Origin: Acanthochromis polyacanthus
Lineage: Eukaryota; Chordata; Actinopteri; Pomacentridae
Reading direction: 5' to 3'
DNA length: 64,000 bases
NCBI RefSeq assembly: GCF_021347895.1
Contig: NC_067123.1
Location: forward strand, 39,791,571-39,855,570
The notes below the pieces were generated by a model. It ran no database searches. It was not told the DNA's origin and was given only the letters and a program-made list of their open reading frames with translations. This document shows, piece after piece, positions 1 to 10,853 of the stretch. The position numbers and the translations under genes were made by a program. The number at the start of each line of letters is the position of its first letter. The stretch's first letter is position 1.

Positions 1-2257
1 CAATATGTAAAACAGAGTAAAATAATGTAAAATATTAAAACAAGGCAAAACAGGATGATTAATTATGAGAGGATTAATGAGAAAAAATGAGCAAACATGA
101 AAATAGTGACAAACGATGCAGGCTGGGCAGTGACTGGGAGTCCTGTTTGCTCACTATGACTCAGACTTTCCTTCAGGGAGTCGCAGGTAGAGCTCAGGGT
201 TTATTCATGCAGGCGCTGATCAATAATGTATCAGAATCCTTGAAAACGAGAAGCTTTTTCACCGAGTAGAAAACAAGAAAAAAGAACCCTGACTGCGACT
301 GAAAGGTTAGAAAATCCTAAAAAATATGAAGCTCTGCTGTTTGGTCAACTCTGGCAAATGGAGTTTTTACCAACAGGGCAAAAAATATCAATAAATGTTT
401 AGTCCTCAAGGTGTCTCTTGGTTCCATACATGATGATGATGTTCCGTAAATGACCAAAACAAGCATTCAGCTAACGACAGTAACGAGCTTCTGCAGTCTG
501 TCAGGCTTCCAGGTAACCTGCAGTGCAGTTTGACACTCACTAGGTGGCACAAACGCTGCCTCCGCCATGCATCACTTCAGCTGTTGACACACTGAGAAAC
601 ATCCTCTTTTTCATACACACACAAACACACAGCCTCATCCATCCAGTCAAAATGGAGGTCACATTCGTGCTGCGGGTGTAGCAGGCGTGAAGCTCCACTC
701 CACCAATAACTAAACAGCATATGGACGCTCAGGAACGGATTCCACTTCAACCCAAACCTTCTCCTCTCAGACAGACCGTCATTTCTGCACATCACTGTCA
801 GACTTTTGTCTCCAAATGAGCTACACTGAAGAACCACTTCGCAGAAACAACCTGCTTGTCTCTAAGCCTGAATAAGATGATATTAACTGACAGATCAGAT
901 CAGCTGCAGCTGTGCACAAACTGCATACAGCCCATAAAACAGGACTGCATGTGCATTTATGAGAAAATAAATAAACATACGCAATGCTGTCACTATGTCA
1001 GACATAAGACACTGATGCATTTACAGTCTGAGCTGCTGAAGCTCTGCTTTTAGAAAGGAGGAAGTCCAAAACGTCAATAAGATCAACACTATTGCTTATA
1101 TGTGCGCTCTGCAGCATATGCATGCAGTACATCCCATAATAACAGTGTGCTATGATGGATGAACAACTTAAATTCAACTTGAATATACAAAAACGTCATT
1201 TTTAAGCTTCTAGGGGAGGTTATTATATGACTTGAGAGTCTGTAGAGACTTAAGAGCAAAAAAAAAAACATGGACTTGACCCTCCATTTTTGCCCTTTTT
1301 CCATTTAAATCATATAATAGTAATAATGAATAAAGTAGTCTTGCTGTAAATGACCTAATCATTAACTTTGTTATGAATTTTCCTACATCAAAGCAGTTTA
1401 TTGCTGGAATTATTGCAGTTAGAATGGTATCTATCTATCCATCTACATAAAAAACAAACTACATTTACAATTAAAAAACAACTATGACCTCGAAGCTTCA
1501 GAAGCTTCGCATACATTTTAAATTACCTACCATTTTCTAGATTCAGTTGCTCATTTTGTTCAGGATATGCCCAGACTCCATTCAATGGAGCTTAAATAAG
1601 AGAAAGTTCAACAACTCATTTTAAAGTTCAAAAACATGCTCATCCTGCTGATCAGAAGTTTTCACTGCGGTCTTAAGAACTCTCCCCTCTCACATCAATT
1701 TACATTTCTAGAAGCCTAAGAAGCACGGGCGTTTCCCCCCCACATTGTCCTGTTCAAAGGGGACATTTACAGCTAAACTGAATATTTTTCATCGTGCTAC
1801 AAATAAACGGCATTCAAAGCGGGCCGTTAGAGGAAGGTTCACCGACTCTTAAAATGTTGTTTACGAGGGGAGGCTGAGAAAGAGAGAAGCAGATAAGAGA
1901 CCAGCCGAGAACAAAATGAACTCGGCGAGACAAGATCAGAAGCGAACAGATAAGAAGCGAAAAGAAAGTCGCTGTCAGGCAGGAAGGGAGCGAGGCGTGA
2001 CCTCATCACTCAAGTAAGACGCCGCCGAGCACATTCAGCAGTGTCAGAGAGGATTCGCTCACTCAGACGTGAGTCACCCGTTACAAATATTTTAGATCGT
2101 AAAACATCCCTCAACAGAAATCCCCCGCAGAGATTAAAGCAGACGAGCAGGTATGCGGCGGTGGAGCTGCTCATGTGAGTCTGCAGACAAACAGAACGCT
2201 CAGTGGAGCTGCAGAACCCAAACTTTAACTTTGTGATTTTCAGAAGAAATAGTTCCA
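1..2257. other. Unannotated AT-rich non-coding DNA
   Basis: I see no supported gene here. Open frames are short and have no family-like motifs. Minor features are a short TATC tract near 1430-1440 and purine-rich DNA around 1860-1995. Confidence 0.6.
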
Positions 2258-2331
2258 CATCCCGGCCTGATCCTGGGATCTTTCTGCATGGAGCTTGGAT
2301 GTTCTCTATGTGCATGTGTGGGTTTTCTCTG
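2258..2331 (+). repeat. SINE body fragment (teleost tRNA-derived SINE)
   Basis: A 74-bp piece matches the middle of the full SINE at 2885-3212: CCGGCCTG, then GGGATCTTTCTGCATGGAG, then GTGTGGGTTTTCTCTGG. The tRNA-like head and the GATGGATGG tail are missing. Further on, TAGCCTAGGCCAGTTTATACC-like words recur at 2382-2402 and 2728-2748, suggesting older repeat debris downstream. Confidence 0.7.
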
Positions 2332-2884
2332 GTGTATCAGGCCAGATTAACAACCCCAACAAAGTATAACCTGGAATAAAGTAGCCTAGGCCAGTTTATA
2401 CCTGTTGACACAAACATGTTAAACTTCTAATTGTTAAATTCTTTTTTTAATGAGTATGCTCAGTAATCAAATCATTATAAAAGAACACAACTAGAATGGT
2501 CTTTAGCAAATTAAAATCAAAAAGTTCAAATGAAAGTAAAAACTGAATTAAAAAACAAGAAAAATTTAAGCAAAACATTATGAAAGAACGTCCACATTGG
2601 CTGGTGTTGCTTTCACTTGTTTCTGTGTGACAGATTTCAGTATAATATCACTTTGATTTGTGTCTAAACTAAGATTGACTAGTTTGTGTGGAACAGGTTA
2701 GATTAAAGCCCCAGCTAAAGTTTACTATAGCTTAGCCCAGTTTATACCCCGGGGGCTGACATGGCTCAGAATATACCCTTCCGGGCTGAAATGCATCCCA
2801 TGTAATGTGACATCAACCAAATTAATTTTATTTTTAATTTAAGCACAAATCAATGAAAGCAAATCAAACACTTTTGGCAAAATA

Positions 2885-3212
2885 GGGCTGCACAGTGAGT
2901 CAGTGGTTAGTACTGTCGCCTTGCAGCTAGAAGATCCCCGGTTCGTGTTCCAGCCTGAGCCTGGGATCTTTCTGCATGGAGTCTCCATGTTCTCCTGTAC
3001 ATGCGTGGGTTCTCTCTGGTTCTCCGGCTTCCTCCCACAGTCCAGGAACATGCTGAGGTTAACTGGTGACTGTGATTGTCTCTATGTGTAGTCCTGTGAT
3101 TTACTGTTACCTGTCCAGGTGTCCCTGCCTTCACCCTCAGTCAGCTGGGACAGACTCCACCCCCCCATGACCCTGATGAGGATGAAGCGGTGTATAGATG
3201 ATGGATGGATGG
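2885..3212 (+). repeat. Near full-length tRNA-derived SINE
   Basis: The element starts GGGCTGCACAGTG. It carries a pol III A-box-like segment (GTCAGTGGTTAGTACTG) and a B-box-like segment (GGTTCGTGTTCC, near 2941). The body runs through GGGATCTTTCTGCATGGAG and the tail ends GCGGTGTATAGATGATGGATGGATGG-like (3188-3212). The same order recurs in reverse at 6375-6738 and, broken, at 52965-53467, so this is one dispersed family. It ends exactly where a LINE relic begins. I recognise it as a common teleost SINE but cannot give its database name. Confidence 0.8.
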
Positions 3213-3646
3213 TTCCTGGTAAGACCTCGACCAAGGACTCAACAATGGTCTGAAAAACGTGTAGACCTCCTTCTTTTTCTTTCCATCTTCTGCTTGCATC
3301 CTCGTCTCTCACACCAACTACCTTCATGTCCTCTTCACTACATCCAGAAACATCCTCTCTGGTCTTCCTTGAGGCCTCCTCCCTGGAAGTTCAAAACTCA
3401 GCATCCTTCTACTGATATATTCACCATCCCTCCTTTGTACACGTCCAAACCATCTCAGTCTTTATCTCCAAAATGTCTCACATCCACTGTCCCTCTGATG
3501 TCCTCATTCCTGATCCTATCCATCCTGGTCACTCCCAAAGAGAACCTCAACATTTCAGTCTCTGCTACCTCCAGCTCTGCCACCTGTCTTTTCCTCAGTG
3601 CCATGTCTCTAACCACCATTTCTACACCTTTCCTTTGAATCTCACT

Positions 3647-4194
3647 AGCTGCTTTTCCATTATCCTTAGATATGCGCAAAATGTAAATAGCGCAATAAAA
3701 AACTGGTAATGGAAACACCTGAATTTCGAAAAAAGGACTAAAATATCGCAAAAAAGTTTTTACGCTCTCATGAGGTGGTTTTTCAGACGTTTATATTGAA
3801 AAATATCACAAAAGCGCAATGGAAACACTTTTTATACGTCACCGGACGTGACGTACCTGGTCACATGACCAGTTCTCTCGGAGTAAACATGGCGCGGTAC
3901 GTGTGGACAGAAGAGGAGATCGAGACTTTTCTTGCCATTATTCTTGAGAAAAACATCACTGCCATACTAGACAGCAAACAGCAGAGGAATGCAGAGTGTT
4001 AGAAGGAGATAGGAACAGGTTTTGGGCGTCCATCTTCCTGCAGTGAAATCTCGCGGGACGATATTTTACGAGAGTTACGATGCTTCTGCCCAGAACAACC
4101 TTCAATGGAAACACGTTCAAAGCGCAAATATACTTTGTCAAAATTTTAGAAATATCGCCTTTATTTTGTGAAAAACTGTAATGGAAACCCAGCC
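3647..4194 (+). mobile_element. PIF/Harbinger-like non-autonomous element inserted in the LINE
   Basis: The ends are inverted copies: the left begins AGCTGCTTTTCCATTA and the right, reverse complemented, begins GGCTGGGTTTCCATTAC. A 3-bp ACT flanks both ends (3644-3646 and 4195-4197). Joining the flanks restores the LINE reading (RVS / SEIQRKG on the minus strand), so the insertion boundary is well supported. Inside, AATGGAAACAC words recur in both subterminal regions, and a Myb/SANT-like coding start lies at 3889. A 3-bp duplication and a Myb-like accessory gene both fit PIF/Harbinger. At 548 bp it cannot encode a transposase. Confidence 0.75.
3889..3999 (+). pseudogene. Myb/SANT-like DNA-binding protein, N-terminal remnant
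   Basis: The ATG at 3889 opens a frame beginning MARYVWTEEEIETFLAIILE and ending ...KQQRNAEC before a stop after 37 codons. W6, the acidic run EEEIE and the KQQRN motif are typical of the first helices of the Myb/SANT-like (trihelix/MADF-type) domain in the accessory protein of PIF/Harbinger transposons. Such domains normally run about 80-90 residues, so less than half remains. The family continues past NAE with a hydrophobic helix, whereas here a frame break gives TGT TAG. In an autonomous relative this protein would assist the transposase in binding DNA; here it is dead. Confidence 0.7.
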
Positions 4195-4450
4195 ACTGAC
4201 ACTCTTTTTAATCACACCTGACGCTTCTCTCTACCTGTTCCAACCTACTTGCTTTTTCACCTCTTTTCCACACTCTCCATTGCTCCGGACTGTTGACCTT
4301 AAGCGCTTAAAATCCTCCACCTTCTTCACCTCTGTTCCCTGTAACCTCACCCTAACTCTCATTCACACACATGTATTCTGTCCTGCTGCAGCTAACCTTC
4401 CTTCCTCTCCTTTCCAGGGCAGACCTCCACCTGCTCCCTGATCTCACTAC

Positions 4451-6374
4451 AGTCTGAAAAACTTGTGAATAAGTCATGAATTTTTGAAACTTCTAAGAAG
4501 GGATTGTATGTATCTGTGGTTGCAGCTTGTATTAGTTTTCAGGCAATATATACATTTTAAAGCAGGATGCAATCCCCCAAAACACAGAAAATCTGCAGCC
4601 AAACATCCAGATTTCTGCGGTGTGCAGACAGATGGCGAGAGAAAGCGCTGTGACTTTCATTCAAACAAGACGCTTCCCGAGACCAAAGCCACGTCCTCTG
4701 AATGAGACAGAGGTTGATTTGTGCTCGGCTCGTGCAAATAAGCATCAGTCTTAGCAGAGGAAATGTCAGGCTCGACATGAGAGGCAGTCAGGCGTTCAGC
4801 GGCGCTCAGTCAAAACACACAAATCCATCCTCCACTTAGAACACCAGAGACGGAGCGGAGTACCTGCAGGACTCTGATAACCGTCTCAGCCTGTGGGCTT
4901 CACTCAGAGCTGCTGTTGACTAACGCATAGAAACTATAATGACTTTTAGACTTAAGGAAAGTCACAACAGATGGAGGTAGTCGGTAAATATCAGAATATA
5001 CGTTTCTACATACAGCTAGTTCCGAGATGTTCGTATTTCCTCATAAATACAGAATTGGCTAGACAAAACTAACATAAAGATTGTGATATTTTCATTTATT
5101 TCATGTATTTTTGTGCATTTAACCCTAAGCCAGTGTTTGCTAACGGATGCATGCAGGCACCAGTTAATCAACTACTCCTAATGCTTTCTAGGAAGAAGTT
5201 TGAGGAATTTACAGAACCTGGTGTGATGGCTGCAGTGACCACGTGGATCAGTGTCCTCATCTAAACAGATTGTCATTGGTTATAAAATCTCTGGTGCTAC
5301 TTTAATAAGAAATAAAGTGGTACATCAACAGATTTCCAGGATGGATCCATTATTTATGGCAGCAGGAGGAACAGACTACCTGTGAAAACACATTTTCACA
5401 ACTTTGAACAGCCTGTGGAGATGGTCAGGTTTAATTTATTTAACGGTAACGGAACGTTTACCGGGAGTCGACTCTGGAGCGACTGACACCGTGTCATAGA
5501 AGATGACTCTGCATTTTGTTCAAGCTGATTCTCGATTTTTTGTATTAATTAGGAATTCATTTAGGCTACTCATCTACAACAACATCACCAGCTGATTGCA
5601 TGAAAGGCAGGTTTGATTTCATTCCCCTAGAATGTTCTTTGATTCACTGCACACTGGATTATTAAAATGGTTCACAGATACAAACATGTGGAGCAAAATG
5701 AAGGTCCTCTGTGCATCTCCAAGCAAAATGCAGCTGAACCTGGTGCTGGTTTGAGTCAAAAGTGGACAAAGACATGAGGCACTTCTGTCCAGACTGAACC
5801 AGGTGTGTGATTCTCATTGGATAATTTGTTGAAGTGAGCTTTAAATGTATTGGATGGTAAGGCAGAGGGCGAGTGTTGCCAAAGTTTGCATTCAAGTGCA
5901 ACACACCTAACATCATGTTAGAAATGAGGGGGGAGTTATAGAGATAAAAGTAGAAAAAGTAGCAGAACAAACATGAGAAAACATGAACCATCTCTAAAAG
6001 TCACAAGAATAATAGCAGAAATATTTGCCAAGTGTGAAAAATGAGAGGAAATGTGACAAATTCTGGTGTTCATTCATGAAAAATGTGATCCAGTGTGGAT
6101 CCAGTAAGCTTCTTCGTGCAGCACCGAGTTCATGATGAGTTCAATTTGAGGAGAAAGGAAGGTTTTTATCATTTAGTTTTCTATTTCAGAGAACTTTAAT
6201 GATGTGGCAGAGCTGTGATCTGGTTGTAAAGGATGTGAAGCAACAGCATATTCAACACATTTGTAATTTTTTAAAGTTTATATTATAATTACTTATTCAA
6301 GAGGGTGATTTTTTAAAGAAGGCAGTGGAAATAATTAAACATTGGATTTCCCACAGTGACTGAAACCTTACTGA
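4451..6374. other. No supported feature
   Basis: Non-coding sequence with only chance open frames. I see no terminal repeats, splice-site clusters or repeat family I can name. Confidence 0.5.
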
Positions 6375-6738
6375 TCATCCATCCATCCATTCTCTATACA
6401 CCGCTTTATCCTCACTAGGGTCATGGGGGGTGCTGGAGTCTATCCCAGCTGACTCTGTGAAGGCAGGGGACACCCTGGACAGGTCACCAGTCTGTCACAG
6501 GGCTACATATACAGACACACAATCACACTCACATTCACACCTACAGACAATTTAGAGTAACCAATTAACCTCAGCATGTTTTTGGACTGTGGGAGGAAGC
6601 CGGAGTACCCGGAGAAAACCCACGCATGTACAGGGAGAACATGCAAACTCCATGCAGAAAGATCCCAGGCCGGGATTTGAACCGGGGATCTTCTTGCTGT
6701 AAGGCAAAAGTGCTAACCACTACTCCACTGTACAGCCT
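6375..6738 (-). repeat. Near full-length SINE, reverse orientation
   Basis: It begins with the inverted tail (CATCCATCCATTCTCTATACACCGC). It then runs through CTCCATGCAGAAAGATCCC and GAACCGGGGATCTTC (B box on the minus strand) and ends at the inverted head GCTAACCACTACTCCACTGTACAGC. This is the same family as 2885-3212 and the most complete copy in the window. Confidence 0.85.
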
Positions 6739-7589
6739 CCTTACCAATCAAATTTTTTAAATCTTGCCAACTTTAATTTCAATTTGTCATCTTCAGAAAC
6801 ATACCTAGAATTTCATTTCATTTCAGAAAATAAACTTTGGCTGATCTCCCTACTGGTTCCAGTTTTTCCATCTTTTGTGCATGAATTCCATACACTTTGG
6901 TCTCACATGTAAAGCCACGCTAACTGCAGTGTATGTCTGATTGTTTGGGATTGGGACGAATAAATACAATATCGACAAATAATGCCAAGAATCCTGTATC
7001 GTTTGAGTCACTCTGAGGCTCTGTAAATGACTTTATGCACAAACCCGGGCTGGAGAGAGACAGCAGCCTGCAGAAATGTGGGTTTGGAGGACAGAACTGT
7101 TGTGATGGGTCAGTGCACGAGTATTTCGGACACACAAACACACACAATTGAGTTTCCATCACTTGGAAGGACATCACATTGACTTACCCTAACCAGAATC
7201 ACTACTCGCCCAGCAGCAGCCCTTACTCCAAACTTAAACCAAGACTTCCTGCTGCAGTCTAATGATTGAGCTCATAGCAACTTGTTTATTTTGTCCCCAA
7301 AAGGGCAGTAAGACCTCACGATGTGACTGTGCAAACAGATTTATGTCCTCACATCACGAGCACACGCAAACACACACTCTGAACCAGGCCTGTGTTTGCT
7401 GAGATAGCAGACAACAAATGGGCTGGGATGAGGTTCTCTTTGTAGTTTAAGCCTGGAGAATATAACCACAATTCCCAGGTTGCACCAGCTGCTAACTAAC
7501 TGTGTGTGCACGAGGGGGCAATCCAGGAGCAGAGGCGATGTAATGAATTACAGATGAATGGAGCGGTGGTGCTGAGGAACAAACAATCT
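6739..7589. other. No supported feature
   Basis: Unremarkable non-coding DNA. Reading both strands gave no motif-bearing open frame. Confidence 0.45.
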
Positions 7590-7880
7590 GAGGTAATGAT
7601 GTGGGAAAGGAGGGAAGACGAAGGAGAGGAAGAGAGAGGGAGGGTGCCTGTGACACTGTGGGTGCAGGAGGAAAGGAGGAAAAGGTGAAGAAAGGATGCT
7701 GAAAGGAGAACGAGAGGAGGTGAAGAGAGGCAGCAATTAGAAGAGAAGAGTGGGATTAGTACGAAGGATAGAGGAGGAGAAGGAGGAAGTAAAGAGAGAA
7801 AAGAAGGAGGAGTGTGTAAATGAATGGAGGGAGGAGAGAACAAGGAGAGAGGGTTTGGATGAAGTTGAAGAAGAAAGTGT
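7590..7880 (+). repeat. Polypurine tract
   Basis: About 290 bp is almost entirely A/G on the plus strand (GGAAAGGAGGGAAGACGAAGG-like text). The minus-strand open frame over it is a serine/proline/leucine-rich artefact of the pyrimidine strand. Confidence 0.75.
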
Positions 7881-8039
7881 ATTTTCAAATGTTTCAGATA
7901 TTAGCCATGTTCCAGATAAAGTTATTTAAATGACTTTCTTTTTAATGCAAATAACCTCAAAGATCCAACTATGTTTCCATTCAGATGCAAATGTTTTGTG
8001 CAGGTCAGAAATGACCACGAATCATCTCGTTACGAAGCA

Positions 8040-8200
8040 ACGTTCTGCTGGGAAACCTGGGGACTCATGGTTTTCCAGCAGGACATTGCTCCCCATCACA
8101 CTGTGACATTATTTAGCAGCAGTTCGAGGAAAGCAACCAAGAGCTCAATAACAAGCCTCCAAGCTCTCCTGATCTTAATCCAATCGAGTGTTTGCGATAC
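8040..8200 (+). pseudogene. Tc1/mariner transposase fragment
   Basis: One frame reads GLMVFQQDIAPHHTV, where the D at 8082-8084 is the second catalytic aspartate of the QQD motif. A second frame reads PPSSPDLNPIECL, where the E at 8186-8188 is the last residue of the triad. The spacing is about 34-35 codons with a frame change between them, as expected for a decayed DD34E transposase. No terminal repeats were found nearby, so this is an orphan catalytic-core fragment. Confidence 0.65.
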
Positions 8201-8394
8201 AAGCCCATTCCATGGAGATCCCACCCTTAAACCCAAACGATCCACGGCCCACATCCTTCACCCTACAGACATTAGAGCTGCACAAACGAAGCAAGTGTAG
8301 CATTAAGCAAGTTCTGGGGCTCATAGGTTTGTCCTTTAATTCCATTTAGATGATCACAAACTTGCTGACTGTGTATAAGCCCACATTACTGATT

Positions 8395-8470
8395 TATAAT
8401 TCTATTCTTCTATATTTATTTTTCATGACGTGAATCTCCCCGGTAAAGGATCAATAAAGAATGTTTTATC
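8395..8470 (+). repeat. LINE 3'-tail-like sequence
   Basis: It contains GTGAATCTCCCCGG, then GGATCAATAAAGAATG. That is the stereotyped CCCC..GGATCAATAAAG ending of many teleost LINE 3' tails. No coding part remains in front of it. Confidence 0.45.
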
Positions 8471-8633
8471 TCATCTTAATATATTCGTAATCGTCAGCTC
8501 TTCATTTTGTTTTCTTATCTGTTGACAAATTCACATTTTCAGCATATCTGCTTTTCACTCACATATAAGTCTATGAGCTGTGGCTTACCAAAATAAAAGC
8601 CTCGGAAATCAAAAACAAATATGGCTGAATCAT

Positions 8634-8716
8634 AGATGGACAGATAGACAGACAGATAGACAGACAGATAGATAGATGGATAGATATATAGATGGATAGA
8701 TACTGTAGATGGATAT
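8634..8716 (+). repeat. Compound GATA/GACA microsatellite
   Basis: Interrupted units of GATA, GACA and GATG run from GATGGACAGATAGACAGACA to GATGGATATGG. It directly precedes an unremarkable open frame. Confidence 0.85.
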
Positions 8717-10160
8717 GGAGGATTTTCTGTAGAGCAGCACTAGGAGCTGTCCACCACTACGGTGCTGAAACCTTCCTCATACTCCAGTCAACCACACAGA
8801 CTCCCCTCCCCTTTGGCTACACACATTCCTCTTCTTTCACTCTCATTTTTTCTCTCTTTCTCTCTTCCAGGACTAGACATGTCCACTTTTTTTTTTTTTT
8901 GCACATTTGCTGTTTATTTATTTTTGCACTGTTTTGACAACAACTAGAAAGGCGAAGAGCTAGTAAACATCACTATTTTAGATACTGGAAGTGAAATGCT
9001 TCAGCTCTCAAAGTGTCGCTTGTTGACTGCTTCCTGGACCCAATGTTTGTGCAATTTGGTCCTCGTTTGCTCAAAGAGCTGCATTCACCTGGCAAGCACC
9101 TCTTGTGGTCATGTGAACGCTGACTGTTACATCTGAGAAGAAATGATCAAAGTCGTGTGGTGTTTTAGCTGCCAAATGCAAAAATATAAAAACAGTAAAA
9201 GGCCCCAGTCCAAAGCATGTTACTTTCGAAATAAAAATGAATAAATCTGTTCTTCAGAGGCTTTACTCAGACGTCTCAGAGGTCAAAGGTCAGGGTCAGC
9301 TAGAACACTTCTGCAACCAGAAAATGCTGACCATCTCTGATTTTATTTGATTTATCTACATTTCTCATGCTGCCTGTCATTTCTTTGACAAACACATTGA
9401 ATTTTTGCCTTTTTTTTCTCTGATAACTGCTTCAATAAATTACTTTATACTACACAAGCCTGGAGCATCGTTAGCTAACAAGCTGCGCCTCTTTCCTGCC
9501 GTTTATAAGAGTAAAGATGTACATCGCCGAGGGTTATATTTTGCTTCTTCGTTACAAAGCTCCACAAAATACTCCTCAGCATAATTCACATTTTTATTTG
9601 GATACATTATTAATTCTGTTTAATTTCATTGGAGGCTTAGAAGCATCCTAAATGAAGTCCAACTTAATGAACGAGTGTGCGTTACTAATTAAGGCATTAA
9701 AAGGGGGTTGTCGGTGGAGGACTGATAATAAGTTCCCCTTAATCAGGAGCTTTGTACATCTGAATTAATTTCTGGAAATAGTCCATTTACTTAATAAGGA
9801 GCCCATTGTGCAGGACAGTCAGACAGAGGTGGTTTTTTATCTGCAATCAACAAGCCTCTTTATAGGTGATTGTAATATTTGTGTTGGTAATTGTTCTTCT
9901 CACTTAATGAATAAAGTTACGATTGTATAGTCCTGGTAGAAGCAAAAGACTGAAGAGCTGAATTTCTCAATCAGATAAAAATGGAGTAATAATAAGGCGT
10001 ATAAAAGAATTCAGACACGTTAAAAAAATGGAGTCAAGGACATTTTTTACTCCTCTGTTGGAATTTTATGACGCTCCAAAGCTTATTTTCTCAATTATCT
10101 TCTTGGTATGAGTGATGTCTGTGCTGAATTTAGAGCAGCTCTGTGGGCAGATTTAACACA
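8717..10160. other. Non-coding stretch with a possible conserved element at 9480-9960
   Basis: No gene is visible. The part from 9480 to 9960 lacks repeat-like text and is rich in TAATTA/ATTA homeodomain-type words (TTACTAATTAAGGCATT and GAATTAATTTC). It looks more like vertebrate conserved non-coding DNA than the surroundings, but this is an impression only. A T-run of about 14 lies at 8887-8900. Confidence 0.3.
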
Positions 10161-10853
10161 GTTAATCTATAACTGAGGGACTTTTGAAGCCCATGGGATA
10201 TATCCTTTGTACGTTTTTGGTAAAAGTAAAAAAAAAAACCAAAGAATTTTTTTTTATATTCATTGTGATCAAATTATTTATTATGGAAACAATCACTTAT
10301 TAATGAAAAATGACTGGATATCACTAAAATGTCAACTAAATAACGTCTGAGTTTAACACAAATCACCTTCTAATGAGCTAAACAATAATAAAATGAGCTG
10401 ATTCAGGAATTATTTTGATTGTGTTCTTTTTATTAAGTTGAGATAATCATGGCATATTTCTTTTTAGGGATTGTATATCGAATCTTATATAGAAGACAAC
10501 AAATTAAATCCATTTCCACTAAATTCCCCGTTCCAAAAACTCCTCTCCAGGAAGTGTGTTAATTCCAGATCACATGACCTGCTCCTCATGATGTCATTTC
10601 CTCCTGAAGGAAAGACTGGAAGACTCCAAGGCTTTCTGACTTATTTAATATGAAGTAGTCAACAGGTTTACTACAATATCTTTAGAAATAACTTTCAATT
10701 ACAATTTCACTCAATTATATAGATACTATTTAGAAGAATCTTTCTGTAAAATTCCATGTGGTGTTTGGTTATAGGCGGCCATGTTGATTTTAGGCCTGAA
10801 AACAGCAAAAATGTGGACTATGATACAAAAAGTCCCACAATTAAATATTGACC
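10161..10853 (+). repeat. TIR-bearing dispersed repeat, copy B (with ~300-bp insertion)
   Basis: The left end reads TATAACTGAGGGACTTTTG. The right end, reverse complemented, reads GGTCAATATTTAATTGTGGGACTTTTTG, an inverted pair. The interior (AAACAATCACTTATTAATG, ATATGAAGTAG, ATCTTTAGAAATAACTTTC, TGGTTATAGGCGGCCATG) matches the reverse complement of 43719-44121. Copy B has about 300 extra bases at 10345-10645 that are absent from copy A. Confidence 0.75.

Larger units (their letters stand above)
3213..4450 (-). mobile_element. LINE relic (reverse-transcriptase ORF C-terminal part), split by a DNA transposon
   Basis: Read on the minus strand, 3455-3640 translates to a segment with LRFSLGVTRMDRIRNEDIRG and a following GHFGDK-like stretch. 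The segment at 3300-3327 gives DMKVVGVRDEDASRRW. Both are hallmarks of the C-terminal end of a very common LINE polyprotein in fish. The 5' side resumes at 4195-4450 (VQAGWNRWREK-like) after a 548-bp insertion. Frameshifts and stops make it non-functional. The LINE clade (RTE/Rex-like or other) is not determined. The SINE at 2885-3212 abuts its 3' end. Confidence 0.75.

Noticed and set aside
2885..2960. tRNA gene
   Set aside because: A- and B-box-like words are present, but the cloverleaf is not intact and the same sequence recurs as a SINE head.
3198..3638. 146-codon plus-strand frame
   Set aside because: Antisense shadow of the LINE reading frame on the minus strand.
7496..7888. 130-codon proline/serine/leucine-rich minus-strand frame
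   Set aside because: Arises from the polypurine tract. The same applies to 33517-33826.
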